From: Williamsia sterculiae
GTDB taxonomy: Bacteria; Actinomycetota; Actinomycetes; Mycobacteriales; Mycobacteriaceae
Length of the DNA stretch: 64,000 bases
Assembly: GCF_900156495.1 (NCBI RefSeq)
Contig: NZ_FTNT01000012.1
Location: 114,846 to 178,845, forward strand
Direction: 5' to 3'
Position 1 is the stretch's first letter, and every line of letters starts with the position of its first letter. Both the position numbers and the translations under genes were made by a program. The notes below the pieces were generated by a model that saw only the letters and a program-made list of their open reading frames with translations, had not been told where the DNA came from and did not search any database. Below, one piece after another: positions 27,263 through 38,284 of the stretch.

Positions 27263-28786
27263 GTGTCCACCATCGAACTCGGTACCCACGGCGCGACCGC
27301 CCGATTCCGGCGCAGCCCGGTCGGGCGGATGGTGATCACCGGGGTGATCGGGTCGGTACTCGTCGCAGTCGGCAGTTTCGGTGTCGGTGACATCCCACGG
27401 AACAACGCGTGGCTGCAGAACGTGGGCCTGTCATGGGTGTACTACGGCCATGGCAAGTCGTTGCTGAATGTCGTGTTCTGGGCCGGGGTCGTGCTGCTGG
27501 TGCTCGCGTGGATCCGATTGGGACGGCTGTTCTTCGGTGATCGCGGCGCGGGTGATCGTCCGGCGGTGCCGACCCGGGTCCTGCAATGGTCGGCGCTGTC
27601 GTGGGCGGCACCGTTGATGGTGGCCGTCCCCGTGTACAGCCGTGACGTGTACGCCTACCTCGCCCAGGGCGCGCTGTTGCACCACGGGTTCGATCCGTAC
27701 GCCGACGGCCCGGTGCATCGTCCCGGTCCGCTGCTGGATTCGATGGCACAGGTATGGGCCACCACCACCGCCCCCTACGGTCCGCTGTTCATGACGCTGA
27801 CCCGGGCGGTCACCGCCCTCACCGGTGACCACGCCATCGCCGGCGTGCTGGCCATGCGGATCGTGATGCTGCCCGGACTGTTGCTCACGCTCTGGGCCAT
27901 CCCCCACCTGGCCCGGCACTTCGGCAGTTCGGTGCCCGCGAGCCTGTGGTTGGTGGCGTTCAACCCGATGCTGCTCATCCACCTCGTCGGCGGGCCGCAC
28001 GTGGAACTGCTGATGATGGGGGTGCTGGCCGCGGGGCTGGTCTTGGTGCTGCGCGGATCCCACGTCAGCGGGGTGGTGGTGCTGGCACTGGCCACCGCCA
28101 TCAAGATCACCGCAGGGGTCGCCCTGCCGTTCGTCCTCTGGATCTGGTTGGCCCACCTGCGGGAACGACGTGCGGTGCGGCCGGTGGACGTGGCCCGGGT
28201 GTTCGCGGCGATCGTCGGATGCTCGGTGGTGGTGTTCGGGGTGTTCACCCTGATGGTCGGTCACGGCCTCGGTTGGCTGACCGGTCTGGGCTGGGCCGAC
28301 CGGATCATCAACTGGCTCACCATCCCCACCCTCGTCGCCCACGTCATCACCGTGGCCGCGGCGCCGTTCACCGCGTTGCACCTGTTGCCGGTGCTGTCGG
28401 TGACCAGGACCGTGGGCTCGGTGGTGCTGGCGGTGGTACTGCTTGTTTGCTGGTGGCGGTTCCGTGCTTCGGAACGATCGGCGATGCTCGGTATGACCCT
28501 CGCGCTGCTCGCGGTGCTGCTGTTGGAGCCGTCCACGCTGCCCTGGTACTACACCTGGGCCCTGGTGCCCGCCTCGGCGTTCGTCCTGTCGCGACGGGTG
28601 GCGGCGGTGATCGCCGGTTGCTGTGTGCTGCAACTGATCGTCTTCCAGCCCGACGACTCGATCCTGCTGTACGAACCGGTGCCCGTGGTGATCTGTCTCG
28701 CCGTCGCCGCGGTCGCCGGGTGGTCGCTGATCGGCAGACCGCGCCGACCGACGACCCGTCTCCACACCGCGGGGGACGTGCGATGA
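27263..28786 (+). CDS. mptA: Alpha-(1->6)-mannopyranosyltransferase MptA (polyprenol-phosphomannose dependent)
   Basis: MptA is a GT-C membrane enzyme that extends the alpha-1,6-mannan backbone of lipomannan and lipoarabinomannan on the outer side of the membrane, using polyprenyl-phosphomannose. The 507-residue product has about a dozen membrane segments and the MptA/MptB landmarks RNNAWLQNVGLSWVYY, VPVYSRDVYAYLAQGALLHHGFDPY (first extracytoplasmic loop with acidic residues) and GGPHVELLMMG. The place after idsA2 equals Rv2174. Unlike in M. tuberculosis it is sandwiched between crtI and crtB; its stop overlaps the crtB start by 4 bases. It could be read as MptB by similarity alone; synteny favours MptA. 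Confidence 0.87.
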   Translation: MSTIELGTHGATARFRRSPVGRMVITGVIGSVLVAVGSFGVGDIPRNNAWLQNVGLSWVYYGHGKSLLNVVFWAGVVLLVLAWIRLGRLFFGDRGAGDRPAVPTRVLQWSALSWAAPLMVAVPVYSRDVYAYLAQGALLHHGFDPYADGPVHRPGPLLDSMAQVWATTTAPYGPLFMTLTRAVTALTGDHAIAGVLAMRIVMLPGLLLTLWAIPHLARHFGSSVPASLWLVAFNPMLLIHLVGGPHVELLMMGVLAAGLVLVLRGSHVSGVVVLALATAIKITAGVALPFVLWIWLAHLRERRAVRPVDVARVFAAIVGCSVVVFGVFTLMVGHGLGWLTGLGWADRIINWLTIPTLVAHVITVAAAPFTALHLLPVLSVTRTVGSVVLAVVLLVCWWRFRASERSAMLGMTLALLAVLLLEPSTLPWYYTWALVPASAFVLSRRVAAVIAGCCVLQLIVFQPDDSILLYEPVPVVICLAVAAVAGWSLIGRPRRPTTRLHTAGDVR

Positions 28787-29724
28787 CCACACCGTCCCGA
28801 CGCCTCGGATATCGACAGGCCCGCGCCGTCACCGCCGAGCACGGAACCACCTACTACCTCGCGACCCGACTGCTGACGCCACCGCAGCGTCGCGCGGTGC
28901 ACGCCCTGTACGCCTTCGCCCGGCGCGTGGACGACATCGTCGACGTGGACACGGCGGTGGACGTGGATCACGCAGACGTCGGTGACCGGGTCGCAGCGAC
29001 CGCCGCCATCGACGCCATCGAGACCGAACTGTTCGCCGGGTTGGCGGGCACGACGGTCACCGATCCGGGTCTCGACGCACTGGTCGACACCATCGACACC
29101 TTCGCGATACCGCACCATCACTTCCGCGCGTTCCTGCGTTCGATGCGGATGGACGCACCGTCGGATCCACTGTTCCGCAATCGCTACCACAACCAGGACG
29201 AGCTCGCGGAGTACATGTACGGGTCGGCGGCGGTGATCGGCCTGCAACTGCTGCCGGTGCTCGGCACCACGACCGGTGGGTCGCTCACCGAGGCCGGTCG
29301 TGCCGCGGCGTCGCTGGGTGTCGCCTTCCAGCTCACCAATTTCATCCGCGACGTCGGCGACGACCTGAACCGCGATCGGGTGTACCTGCCCCTCGACGAT
29401 CTCGCAGCGTTCGGGGTGGACGAGGAGATGCTGTGGGCCTGCCGCCGCACCGGACGTTCCACCCCCGAGCTGCAGCGGGCACTGGCCCACCAGATCGCGG
29501 TCACCCGGGCCGAATACCGCCGCGCCGAAACCGGTATCGCGTTGCTCGCCCCCCGGAGTCGACCGGCCATCCGCACCGCGTTCGAGCTCTACCGCGACAT
29601 CCTCGCCGAGGTGGAGGCGGCCGACTTCCACATCATGCGCACGCGGGTTCGCGTCGGTACCGCCCAGCGATTGCGTCGAGCCGGTCGGGCTTCGCTCGGC
29701 CGGTGGTCGGTCGGCTCAGCCTGA
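28783..29724 (+). CDS. crtB: Phytoene synthase CrtB
   Basis: CrtB condenses two GGPP to phytoene. The 313-residue product shows the squalene/phytoene synthase signatures: HGTTYYLATRLL, YAFARRVDDIVDVD (first Asp-rich motif), EYMYGSAAVIGLQLLPVLG, and GVAFQLTNFIRDVGDDLNRDRVYLP (second motif). The ATG at 28783 overlaps the mptA stop by 4 bases. It is the last gene of the crtE-crtI-mptA-crtB operon and its 3' end overlaps the convergent MFS gene by 9 bases. Confidence 0.94.
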   Translation: MTTPSRRLGYRQARAVTAEHGTTYYLATRLLTPPQRRAVHALYAFARRVDDIVDVDTAVDVDHADVGDRVAATAAIDAIETELFAGLAGTTVTDPGLDALVDTIDTFAIPHHHFRAFLRSMRMDAPSDPLFRNRYHNQDELAEYMYGSAAVIGLQLLPVLGTTTGGSLTEAGRAAASLGVAFQLTNFIRDVGDDLNRDRVYLPLDDLAAFGVDEEMLWACRRTGRSTPELQRALAHQIAVTRAEYRRAETGIALLAPRSRPAIRTAFELYRDILAEVEAADFHIMRTRVRVGTAQRLRRAGRASLGRWSVGSA

Positions 29725-31155
29725 CGGGGAACGATCAGGCTGACGGGTACGTCCGGGCAACAGGAACGACAGGGCCGCGCCCAGGAGGGTGAGACCGGTT
29801 GCCCACCAGAAGGCTTGGTGGAACCCGGATGTTGCGCTCCCACCGCCCCGGGCGGCCGACTCCAGGACGACCGCGAGCACCGCGGTGCCGAAGGATCCGC
29901 CGACCTGCTGGGCGACTCGGGTGATGATGCTGGCGTCGGGCATCTGCTGCGGGGCGATGCCGACGAAGGACACGGTCATGATCGGCGTCATCACCAACCC
30001 GAGACCGACCCCGCGGATCAGCAGCACCACCATCAGCCACCAGGTCGCCGTGTCTGTCCCGGCGAGCGCGAAGGGCACGGTGGCCGCCGCGAGGATCACG
30101 AAGCCCAGCACCGACACGGGCCGGGGTCCGATGTCGTCCGTCAGCCGTCCACCCAGCGTGCGTGAGAGCAGTGCACCGACGCCCTGCGGGATGAGCAGCA
30201 GCCCGGCACCCAACGCCCCCTGACCGCGCAGCTGCTGGAAGTACAACGGCAGCAGCAACATCGCGCCGTACAGAGCAATCGCCATCACCGCGAGCAGGAA
30301 CGATCCGACCGCCAGCGGCCGGTGGGTGAACAACCGGACATCGAGCAACGCACGGCTGCCGCGGCGCAATCCCCACCCGACGAACAGCGCGGTCAGGATG
30401 ACGCCGATCACCACCGGGGCCCACACGTCACCGCGGCCGAATCCCCCGTTCTTGCTGACATTGCTCAACCCGAAGATCACCCCGACCAGACCGGGGACGA
30501 TGAGCAGTAGCCCGCCGACGTCGAGCGACGGCCTCGGGCCGGGCGCCGGCCGGTCGTCCGGCAGGATCCGCCAGGCCAACCACGCTCCGACCACGCAGAA
30601 CGGCACGTTGACCAGGAAGAGCCACGGCCAGTCGAGCCAGTGCAGGATGATCCCGCCGATGACCGGTCCGACGATCGGCCCCAGCGAGGCGGGTAGCCCG
30701 ATCAGGGCCATCAAGCGGCCCATGCTCTGACCGCGGGCGGCCTGCATGATGAGGGTCATCATCAACGGCATCATCACGCCACCTCCGAGCCCCTGGACCA
30801 CCCGGAAGGCGATGAGACTCGGCGCGTCCCAGGCCAGCGCACACAGCACCGATCCCAGCAGGAACACCCCCAGCGCCAGTATCCAGAGGCGTTTCCCGCC
30901 CAGGCGCGACTGCAGCCAACTCGACGGCGGGATGGCCACGAACATCGCCAGCAGATAGGCGGTGCTGACCCACTGGATGGTGCCGAGCGAGGCGTGCAGA
31001 TCCTCGGTGAGTTGTCGAAGCGCGATACTGACGATCGTCGCGTCGAAGATGACCGCGATGCCGCCGGCGATGACAGCCATCGCGATGCGTACGACGTGCG
31101 GATCGAGTTTCGTCGGCGCCGATGGCGCGGTGTCGGAGGACACAGGTCGGGTCAT
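29716..31155 (-). CDS. MFS drug-efflux transporter (DHA2/EmrB-QacA type)
   Basis: The 479-residue protein has at least twelve membrane segments and the family signatures FDATIVSIALRQL (motif D1 region), WVSTAYLLAMF, the loop LGGKRLWILALGVFLLGS (motif A), and GLGGGVMMPLMM followed by LGPIVGPVIGG (motif C, typical of proton-drug antiporters). It lies divergent to a TetR gene with only 64 bases between, the standard layout of a self-regulated pump. It is not part of the M. tuberculosis layout and may be an insertion. The substrate is unknown. Confidence 0.88.
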   Translation of the reverse strand: MTRPVSSDTAPSAPTKLDPHVVRIAMAVIAGGIAVIFDATIVSIALRQLTEDLHASLGTIQWVSTAYLLAMFVAIPPSSWLQSRLGGKRLWILALGVFLLGSVLCALAWDAPSLIAFRVVQGLGGGVMMPLMMTLIMQAARGQSMGRLMALIGLPASLGPIVGPVIGGIILHWLDWPWLFLVNVPFCVVGAWLAWRILPDDRPAPGPRPSLDVGGLLLIVPGLVGVIFGLSNVSKNGGFGRGDVWAPVVIGVILTALFVGWGLRRGSRALLDVRLFTHRPLAVGSFLLAVMAIALYGAMLLLPLYFQQLRGQGALGAGLLLIPQGVGALLSRTLGGRLTDDIGPRPVSVLGFVILAAATVPFALAGTDTATWWLMVVLLIRGVGLGLVMTPIMTVSFVGIAPQQMPDASIITRVAQQVGGSFGTAVLAVVLESAARGGGSATSGFHQAFWWATGLTLLGAALSFLLPGRTRQPDRSPSG

Positions 31156-31163
31156 GAGGCCAC

Positions 31164-31217
31164 CTAAGATGCGTGTGTGTATCTAACGGCACGGTAGACC
31201 CGTAGCTTAAGATACGC
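31164..31217. promoter_or_regulatory. TetR operator and divergent promoter region
   Basis: Between the pump and tetR, GTGTATCTAA (31177-31186) faces TTAAGATACGC (31207-31217), an imperfect inverted repeat, and a third related half-site CTAAGATGCG lies at 31164-31173. The right arm contains TAAGAT (31208-31213), a -10 ending 6 bases before the tetR ATG. Binding there would block tetR and probably the pump promoter. Confidence 0.6.
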
Positions 31218-31219
31218 AA

Positions 31220-31819
31220 ATGGATCTCAACGAACCGCCACGCCGCCGTCGAGGTGCGGCGCTGCAGGAGGCCCTCCTCGAGGCGGCGTGGGCGGAGCTC
31301 GCCGAGGTCGGGTACGGCGCGATGACCTACGAGGGCGTCGCCCGCCGGGCCGCGACGAGTCGCCCGGTGGTCTACCGCCGGTGGCCCACCAAGCCGGAGA
31401 TGACGCGCGCGGCGATCCAGCACTACTACGACCACCATCGGATCACCGCCCCCGACACCGGGAGTCTGCGCGGCGATCTCATCACCCTGCTCGACGACGT
31501 GAGCAGTCAACGGGCGGAGGTGGTCGCGACGCTGACCGTGCGCCTGTCCGCCTTCTACGAGGAGACCGGAACCCAGCTCGCCGATCTCCGCACCAGCCTC
31601 GTCCACGGTGCACGGCCGATCATGGACCCCATCCTGCACCGCGCCATGGCCCGCGGCGAGATCGACACCACCACCGTCAGTCCCCGCGTGTCCACGGTCC
31701 CCCTCGACCTCATCCGCAACGAGTTGATGTTCGGACCGCCGGTCACCCGCGCCACCATCGAGAGCATCGTCGACGAGGTGTTCCTGCCGCTGGTCCGCCG
31801 ACCAGAAGGCTCGCGCTGA
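31220..31819 (+). CDS. TetR-family transcriptional regulator
   Basis: The 199-residue product has an N-terminal helix-turn-helix (ALLEAAWAELAEVGYGAMTYEGVARRAATSRPVVYRRWPTKPEM region, residues about 15-60), with the TetR-typical VYRRWPTK recognition helix end. A C-terminal ligand-binding domain follows. It very probably represses the divergent MFS gene and itself. No ribosome site precedes the ATG; a -10 (TAAGAT) 6 bases upstream suggests a leaderless message. The last residues (PEGSR and stop) are encoded by the first unit of a 23-bp tandem repeat. Confidence 0.9.
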   Translation: MDLNEPPRRRRGAALQEALLEAAWAELAEVGYGAMTYEGVARRAATSRPVVYRRWPTKPEMTRAAIQHYYDHHRITAPDTGSLRGDLITLLDDVSSQRAEVVATLTVRLSAFYEETGTQLADLRTSLVHGARPIMDPILHRAMARGEIDTTTVSPRVSTVPLDLIRNELMFGPPVTRATIESIVDEVFLPLVRRPEGSR

Positions 31820-31959
31820 GCCGACCAGAAGGCTCGCGCTGAGCCGAGCAGAAGGCTTGCGCTGAGCCGATCAGAAGGCTTGCGCTGAGCCGATCAGAAG
31901 GCTTGCGCTGAGCCGATCAGAAGGCTTGCGCCTGGGCCGATCAGAAGGCTTGCGCCTGG
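31797..31959. repeat. Seven tandem 23/24-bp repeats spanning two convergent gene ends
   Basis: Units 1-5 are 23 bp (31797, 31820, 31843, 31866, 31889) and units 6-7 are 24 bp (31912, 31936). The core is GCCGATCAGAAGGCTTGCG. Unit 1 contains the tetR stop codon and unit 7 contains the stop codon of the convergent Rv2175c-like gene. The 23-bp units carry GGCT-N7-AGCC, giving a run of small potential hairpins. Units are not separated by unique spacers, so this is not a CRISPR array. It may act as a bidirectional terminator or be a replication-slippage product. Confidence 0.9.
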
Positions 31960-32324
31960 GCCCGGCGGATCATCTCGCGGGCCTGGTGACCGTGGATGGC
32001 CACCGCAGGACACACCCCCAGGTCGTCCTGCTCGGTGAACAGCCAGTGCATCGCCTCGTGACGCGTGTAGCCACCGTCGATGAGCACCTCGATGAGACCG
32101 GTCAGGTGTTTGGCGATCCCATGGTCGTCGAAGAACAACTCCGGCACCGCCGGCTCACCGTCGCGTCTCAGTGCCAGCAGGTGGTGATCGGTGATCAGGT
32201 TGCGCACCCGACCCGTCGACACCCCCAGGCGCGACGCGACGGTCCGTACATCCAGGGTGACGATGTCCTGCGGCAGGAAATCCTCGGTCAGCGGTAAGGA
32301 ACCCACGGGGCCGAGACTACTCAT
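31941..32324 (-). CDS. Rv2175c-like winged-helix DNA-binding protein, likely PknL substrate
   Basis: The 127-residue product resembles Rv2175c: an N-terminal segment LPLTEDFLPQDIVTLDVRTVASRLGVSTGRVRNLI with a helix-turn-helix, then LRRDGEPAVPELFF and a helical C-terminal half. In M. tuberculosis this protein binds DNA and is phosphorylated by PknL on an N-terminal threonine; Thr residues are present near positions 13 and 23 here. It is divergent from pknL, as in M. tuberculosis. The last codons lie in the final repeat unit of the tandem array. Confidence 0.87.
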   Translation of the reverse strand: MSSLGPVGSLPLTEDFLPQDIVTLDVRTVASRLGVSTGRVRNLITDHHLLALRRDGEPAVPELFFDDHGIAKHLTGLIEVLIDGGYTRHEAMHWLFTEQDDLGVCPAVAIHGHQAREMIRRAQAQAF

Positions 32325-32449
32325 CCGCCTGCGGGGTTGCCCAACCGCGGCCGGGCACCGATCGTCTCTGAGAGAGGTTCTCAGGCCGCTGCCATGGTTC
32401 TCATCGTGCTGTGATCGTTCCGGGACAATCCGTCGATACAGTGACGTGC

Positions 32450-34732
32450 GTGAACCGTGCCCGCGACGCCCTCCTCGGCGCGCTGATCGATGGGCGCTAC
32501 CGCATCCGGACGCTCATCGCCCACGGTGGGATGAGCGCGGTGTATCTGGGCGTCGACATCCGTCTCGATCGCCCGGTCGCGGTGAAGGTGATGGACCCGA
32601 AGTACGCGGCCGATCCACAGTTCGTCGCGCGGCTCGAATTCGAGGCCCGTGCGGTGGCCAAGCTCAAAGACCCCGGCCTGGTGGAGGTGTACGACCAGGG
32701 CGTCGACGGTGACTGCGCATTCCTGGTGATGGAACTCGTCGAGGGTGGCACCCTGCGGGAACTGCTCCGGGAACGCGGGCCGATGCCGCCGCACGCGGTG
32801 GTCGCGGCGACGTCCCCGGTGTTGGGTGGGCTCGCCGCCGCGCACCGCCACGGCCTGGTGCACCGCGACGTGAAACCGGAGAACGTGTTGATCTCCGACC
32901 GGGGCGAGATCAAGGTCGTCGACTTCGGGCTGGTTCGGGCGATCGCCGACTCCGGACTCACCTCGGCCAGCGTCATCCTCGGCACGGCGGCGTACCTGTC
33001 GCCCGAGCAGGTGGCGTCGACCAGCGCGGATGCTCGCAGCGACGTCTACGCCGCCGGAATCCTCATGTTCGAGATGCTGACCGGGCGGACCCCGTTCACC
33101 GGCGACACCCCGCTCGCGTTGGCGAACCAACGGTTGCACCGCGACGTCCCCGCGCCCGGTGACCTCATCCCCGGGGTGCCCGACGAACTCGACGAGGTGG
33201 TGCTCATCGCCACCTCCCGTGACCCGGCCCACCGCTACCCCGACGCCGGCGTCATGCGGGCCGAACTCGACGCCGTCGCCGATCGACTGGGCCTGCCGCA
33301 CTTCACCGTGCCCGCGCCATCCCGGTCGGCGGAACACCGGTCGGCGCACAACCTGCGTACCGGCCTGGCCGGTGCGGTCCCGATCGCCGCGGACGACGCG
33401 CCGACCACCACCCGATTCGGCGCGGACCCCGCGACCGTGAAGGTCCCCGCGGGCGGTCACCCTCCGGCGGCCGTCGATCCCCGATCGCCTCGACAGCACA
33501 CCCGGATGGAGACCGGGACGTCGCGCAGGTCCGGTCCGTACCCGGCGCCTGCTCTTGCCGGTGGCGCGACCGCGATGTACACCGGTGATGCCGCCGAGGC
33601 GATACCCAGTCCGTCCCTGACCCGGGCGGCCGACGACTATCCGGAACGTCGACGCCGCTCACGACGGCGCACCGCCATCGTGCTCGTTCTGGTGGTGGTG
33701 CTCGCCGCCCTGCTCGGACTCGGCGGCTGGTGGCTGGGGTCGGGACGGTTCACCCGGGTGCCGCAGATCACAGGGATGGATCGTGTGGCCGCCGAGCGGG
33801 CCATCACGGCGGCGGGTCTGACCGTGGTGGACACCCCGACCTTCCACGACGCGGCCCCGGCGGGCGAGGTGATCGGGGCCGACCCGGCCCCGGGGGCGCA
33901 GGTGACGCGCGCCGGCCGGGTGCGGTTGCAGATCTCGGCGGGCCGACCGACGGTACCGGTGATCACGCCCGGCTCTCCGGTCACCGCGGTGCAGGCCGCG
34001 CTGCGGGAACGCACCCTGCGCGGCAGCGTCGCCGCCGACGGGGTGCCGTCGGCCTACCCGCGTGGAACCGTGGTCTCGGTGTCCCCGACCTCCGGGTCGT
34101 CTATGCCGGTCGACGGGTCGGTCACGATGACCGTGAGCAGCGGACCCGCACCGGTACGGGTGCCCGACGTCACCGGTCGCGACCGCGACGACGCGGTGCG
34201 ATTGTTGGAGGCGGCCGGTCTGCGGGTCGGGGCCGTGCGGTCGACGTACTCCGCGGCCGAGGACAACGGTCGCGCCATCCGGACCGACCCCGCGGTCGGC
34301 AGCCGGGTGGAGTCGGGTAGCACCGTCCAACTGCTGTCGTCCAACGCCATCACCGTCCCCGACGTGACCGGTCTCGACTACTCCGCCGCGCGGGACCGTC
34401 TGCAGGACGCCGGCCTGATCGCCGAAGACGGCGGCGAGTCGTCGTCGGGCACCGCGCCTGCGGGCACGGTCACGGCGGCGTCACCGTCGTTCGGCAGCCG
34501 CGTGGACCCCGACGACCCGACGGTGCGGTTGCTGATCTCGGACTCGTCGACGGTCCCCGACGTCACCGGCACGACCGTCACCACCGCCCGGGACAAACTC
34601 GAACGGGCGGGGTTCGCCGTGTCGGTGCAGGGGCTCACCCGGTCGGGGGTATCGCTCGTGGTCGCGCAGAGCCGTCGCGAGGGTCAGCGGGTCAGGACCG
34701 GCTCGACGATCACGATCACCGCCATCCCCTAG
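32450..34732 (+). CDS. pknL: Serine/threonine protein kinase PknL with five PASTA domains
   Basis: PknL is a membrane Ser/Thr kinase linked to cell wall and division control. From GTG 32450 it has 760 residues: kinase domain (residues about 10-270) with the glycine loop IAHGGMSAVYLG, VAVKVM lysine, catalytic HRDVKPENV and DFGL. A disordered linker follows, then one membrane segment at about 407-428. Five PASTA repeats run to the C-terminus, four of them beginning VP(D/Q) (such as VPDVTGRD, VPDVTGLD, VPDVTGTT). PASTA domains bind peptidoglycan fragments. M. tuberculosis PknL, as I recall it, is only about 400 residues without PASTA. TACAGT (32437-32442) is 7 bases before the GTG, suggesting leaderless translation; GTG 32411 would add 13 residues. 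Confidence 0.92.
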   Translation: MNRARDALLGALIDGRYRIRTLIAHGGMSAVYLGVDIRLDRPVAVKVMDPKYAADPQFVARLEFEARAVAKLKDPGLVEVYDQGVDGDCAFLVMELVEGGTLRELLRERGPMPPHAVVAATSPVLGGLAAAHRHGLVHRDVKPENVLISDRGEIKVVDFGLVRAIADSGLTSASVILGTAAYLSPEQVASTSADARSDVYAAGILMFEMLTGRTPFTGDTPLALANQRLHRDVPAPGDLIPGVPDELDEVVLIATSRDPAHRYPDAGVMRAELDAVADRLGLPHFTVPAPSRSAEHRSAHNLRTGLAGAVPIAADDAPTTTRFGADPATVKVPAGGHPPAAVDPRSPRQHTRMETGTSRRSGPYPAPALAGGATAMYTGDAAEAIPSPSLTRAADDYPERRRRSRRRTAIVLVLVVVLAALLGLGGWWLGSGRFTRVPQITGMDRVAAERAITAAGLTVVDTPTFHDAAPAGEVIGADPAPGAQVTRAGRVRLQISAGRPTVPVITPGSPVTAVQAALRERTLRGSVAADGVPSAYPRGTVVSVSPTSGSSMPVDGSVTMTVSSGPAPVRVPDVTGRDRDDAVRLLEAAGLRVGAVRSTYSAAEDNGRAIRTDPAVGSRVESGSTVQLLSSNAITVPDVTGLDYSAARDRLQDAGLIAEDGGESSSGTAPAGTVTAASPSFGSRVDPDDPTVRLLISDSSTVPDVTGTTVTTARDKLERAGFAVSVQGLTRSGVSLVVAQSRREGQRVRTGSTITITAIP

Positions 34733-34744
34733 ACATCGACGGCG

Positions 34745-36746
<2,002 letters not shown>

Positions 36747-36817
36747 CGACCCACCGTAGGCGGTGCCGAACGCCGGAGGTGTCATCAGCGGGCGGGCGTG
36801 GCAGAAGGAGTGCGCAC

Positions 36818-38284
36818 GTGAGCGAAAGTGCTCATCCGGGTACGGACACCGTGGGAGGCGTCGACGACGGGCGATCACCTCGGGGTGGGCTCTCCCTGGC
36901 CCGACTCGACCGTGCGCTGGCCACCTGGGTCCCGGCCCGACGCACCCGCATCGTGCTGGGCGTGGCGTTGGCGGTGTCCATCGTCTTCGCGGTCGCCGGT
37001 GTGCCGTTCACCCCGTCGTTCCTCGACCACCTGCGCTTGGACATCGACGTCTACCGGTTGGGCGCGCAGACCTGGCGGGCCGGGTTGCCGCTGTACAACG
37101 ACGGGTCGATGCCGTTCACCACCAGCGGTCTGTGGCTGCCGTTCACCTATCCACCGTTCGCGGTGCTGATGTTCCTGCCGTTCACGGTGGTCTCGTTGGC
37201 CGCGGCCACCATCGCGATCACCGCGAGCACCGGCGTCTGTCTGGCCGTGGTGGTCGGCGTGGTGTTGCGTCGCCTCGACATCGGTACCGCCGACAACCGC
37301 ATCTGGCTGACCTGCGCGGTCACCGCGTGTTGTCTGTGGCTCAACCCGGTCTGGATGACGTTGGGCTTCGGACAGGTCAACGTGGTCTTGATGCTGCTGG
37401 TGGCGGTGGACATGTACGCGCTGCGACCAGGGTCGCGGTGGCGCGGGGTACTGATCGGGGTGGCCGCGGCCGTCAAGCTGACCCCGTTGGCCTTCCTGCT
37501 GGTGTTCCTGGCCTTCCGGGAGTGGCGGGTGGTGGCCCGGGTACTGGGCACCTTCGTCGCGCTCGGTGCCCTCGGCGCGGTGTGGGCGCCACGGGACTCG
37601 CTGCACTACTGGTCCAAGACGGTGTTCCACACCGACCGCATCGGCGACCTGTCGGGGGCACTGAACCAGAACATCAACGGGTTCTGGATCCGGGCGTTCC
37701 CGGACGCGCACGGCGTGCAACAGGTCCTGTGGATGGTGTCGTCGGTGCTGGTCACCGCCCTGGCGGTGGTGGCCTTACGACGCTGCCCACCGGGCATCTC
37801 CACACCTGCCGTCGCAGTGACCGCGGTGTGGGCCCTGCTGGTCTCACCCACCACCTGGGCGCACCACTGGGTGTGGTGCATCCCGGTCCTGCTCACCCTG
37901 GCAATGGTCGCGGCGCGCACCGACAGCACCCGAGTGCGACGTGCGTACACGCTGCTGGTGGCGTCCGGACTGTTCGTGTTCGCGGTGGCGCCGTTCCAGT
38001 TCCTGCCGCAACAGGAGACCAGGCACTGGACGGTCCTCGGTGACCTGATCGGCAACCTGGACCTGTGGTGGGGGTTGGCGCTGCTGATCACGGTCTGGGC
38101 GGTGCCCCCGCGCACGACCGGGAACGGGCCTGGCGTCGACCGCACGACCCGAGACGCGCTACGCGTCGACCACGCACCCGGGGTCGCCGCCACGAGGACG
38201 AACGTGCACCCGCGCGAGGCGCTGTCGCCGTTCAGGCAGCGGGTTCGGAGCGCTCGGGCCCGTCGGCCGCGCTCCCCTTCGTGA
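36818..38284 (+). CDS. GT87 alpha-(1->2)-mannopyranosyltransferase (Rv2181-like)
   Basis: This GT-C membrane enzyme transfers mannose from polyprenyl-phosphomannose to make the alpha-1,2 branches of lipomannan/LAM. The 488-residue product has about ten membrane segments, an early loop LRLDIDVYRLGAQTWRAGLPLY with acidic residues and FTYPPFAVLMF, all typical of GT87. The GTG at 36818 has GAAGGAG upstream. The C-terminus is extended by about 60 polar residues compared with Rv2181, and its last 53 bases overlap the 3' end of the convergent acyltransferase gene. Position equals Rv2181. Confidence 0.9.
   Translation: MSESAHPGTDTVGGVDDGRSPRGGLSLARLDRALATWVPARRTRIVLGVALAVSIVFAVAGVPFTPSFLDHLRLDIDVYRLGAQTWRAGLPLYNDGSMPFTTSGLWLPFTYPPFAVLMFLPFTVVSLAAATIAITASTGVCLAVVVGVVLRRLDIGTADNRIWLTCAVTACCLWLNPVWMTLGFGQVNVVLMLLVAVDMYALRPGSRWRGVLIGVAAAVKLTPLAFLLVFLAFREWRVVARVLGTFVALGALGAVWAPRDSLHYWSKTVFHTDRIGDLSGALNQNINGFWIRAFPDAHGVQQVLWMVSSVLVTALAVVALRRCPPGISTPAVAVTAVWALLVSPTTWAHHWVWCIPVLLTLAMVAARTDSTRVRRAYTLLVASGLFVFAVAPFQFLPQQETRHWTVLGDLIGNLDLWWGLALLITVWAVPPRTTGNGPGVDRTTRDALRVDHAPGVAATRTNVHPREALSPFRQRVRSARARRPRSPS

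Noticed and set aside
31797..31959. Possible CRISPR array
   Set aside because: The units are contiguous with no unique spacers, only 23-24 bp long, and there are no cas genes nearby; it is a simple tandem repeat.
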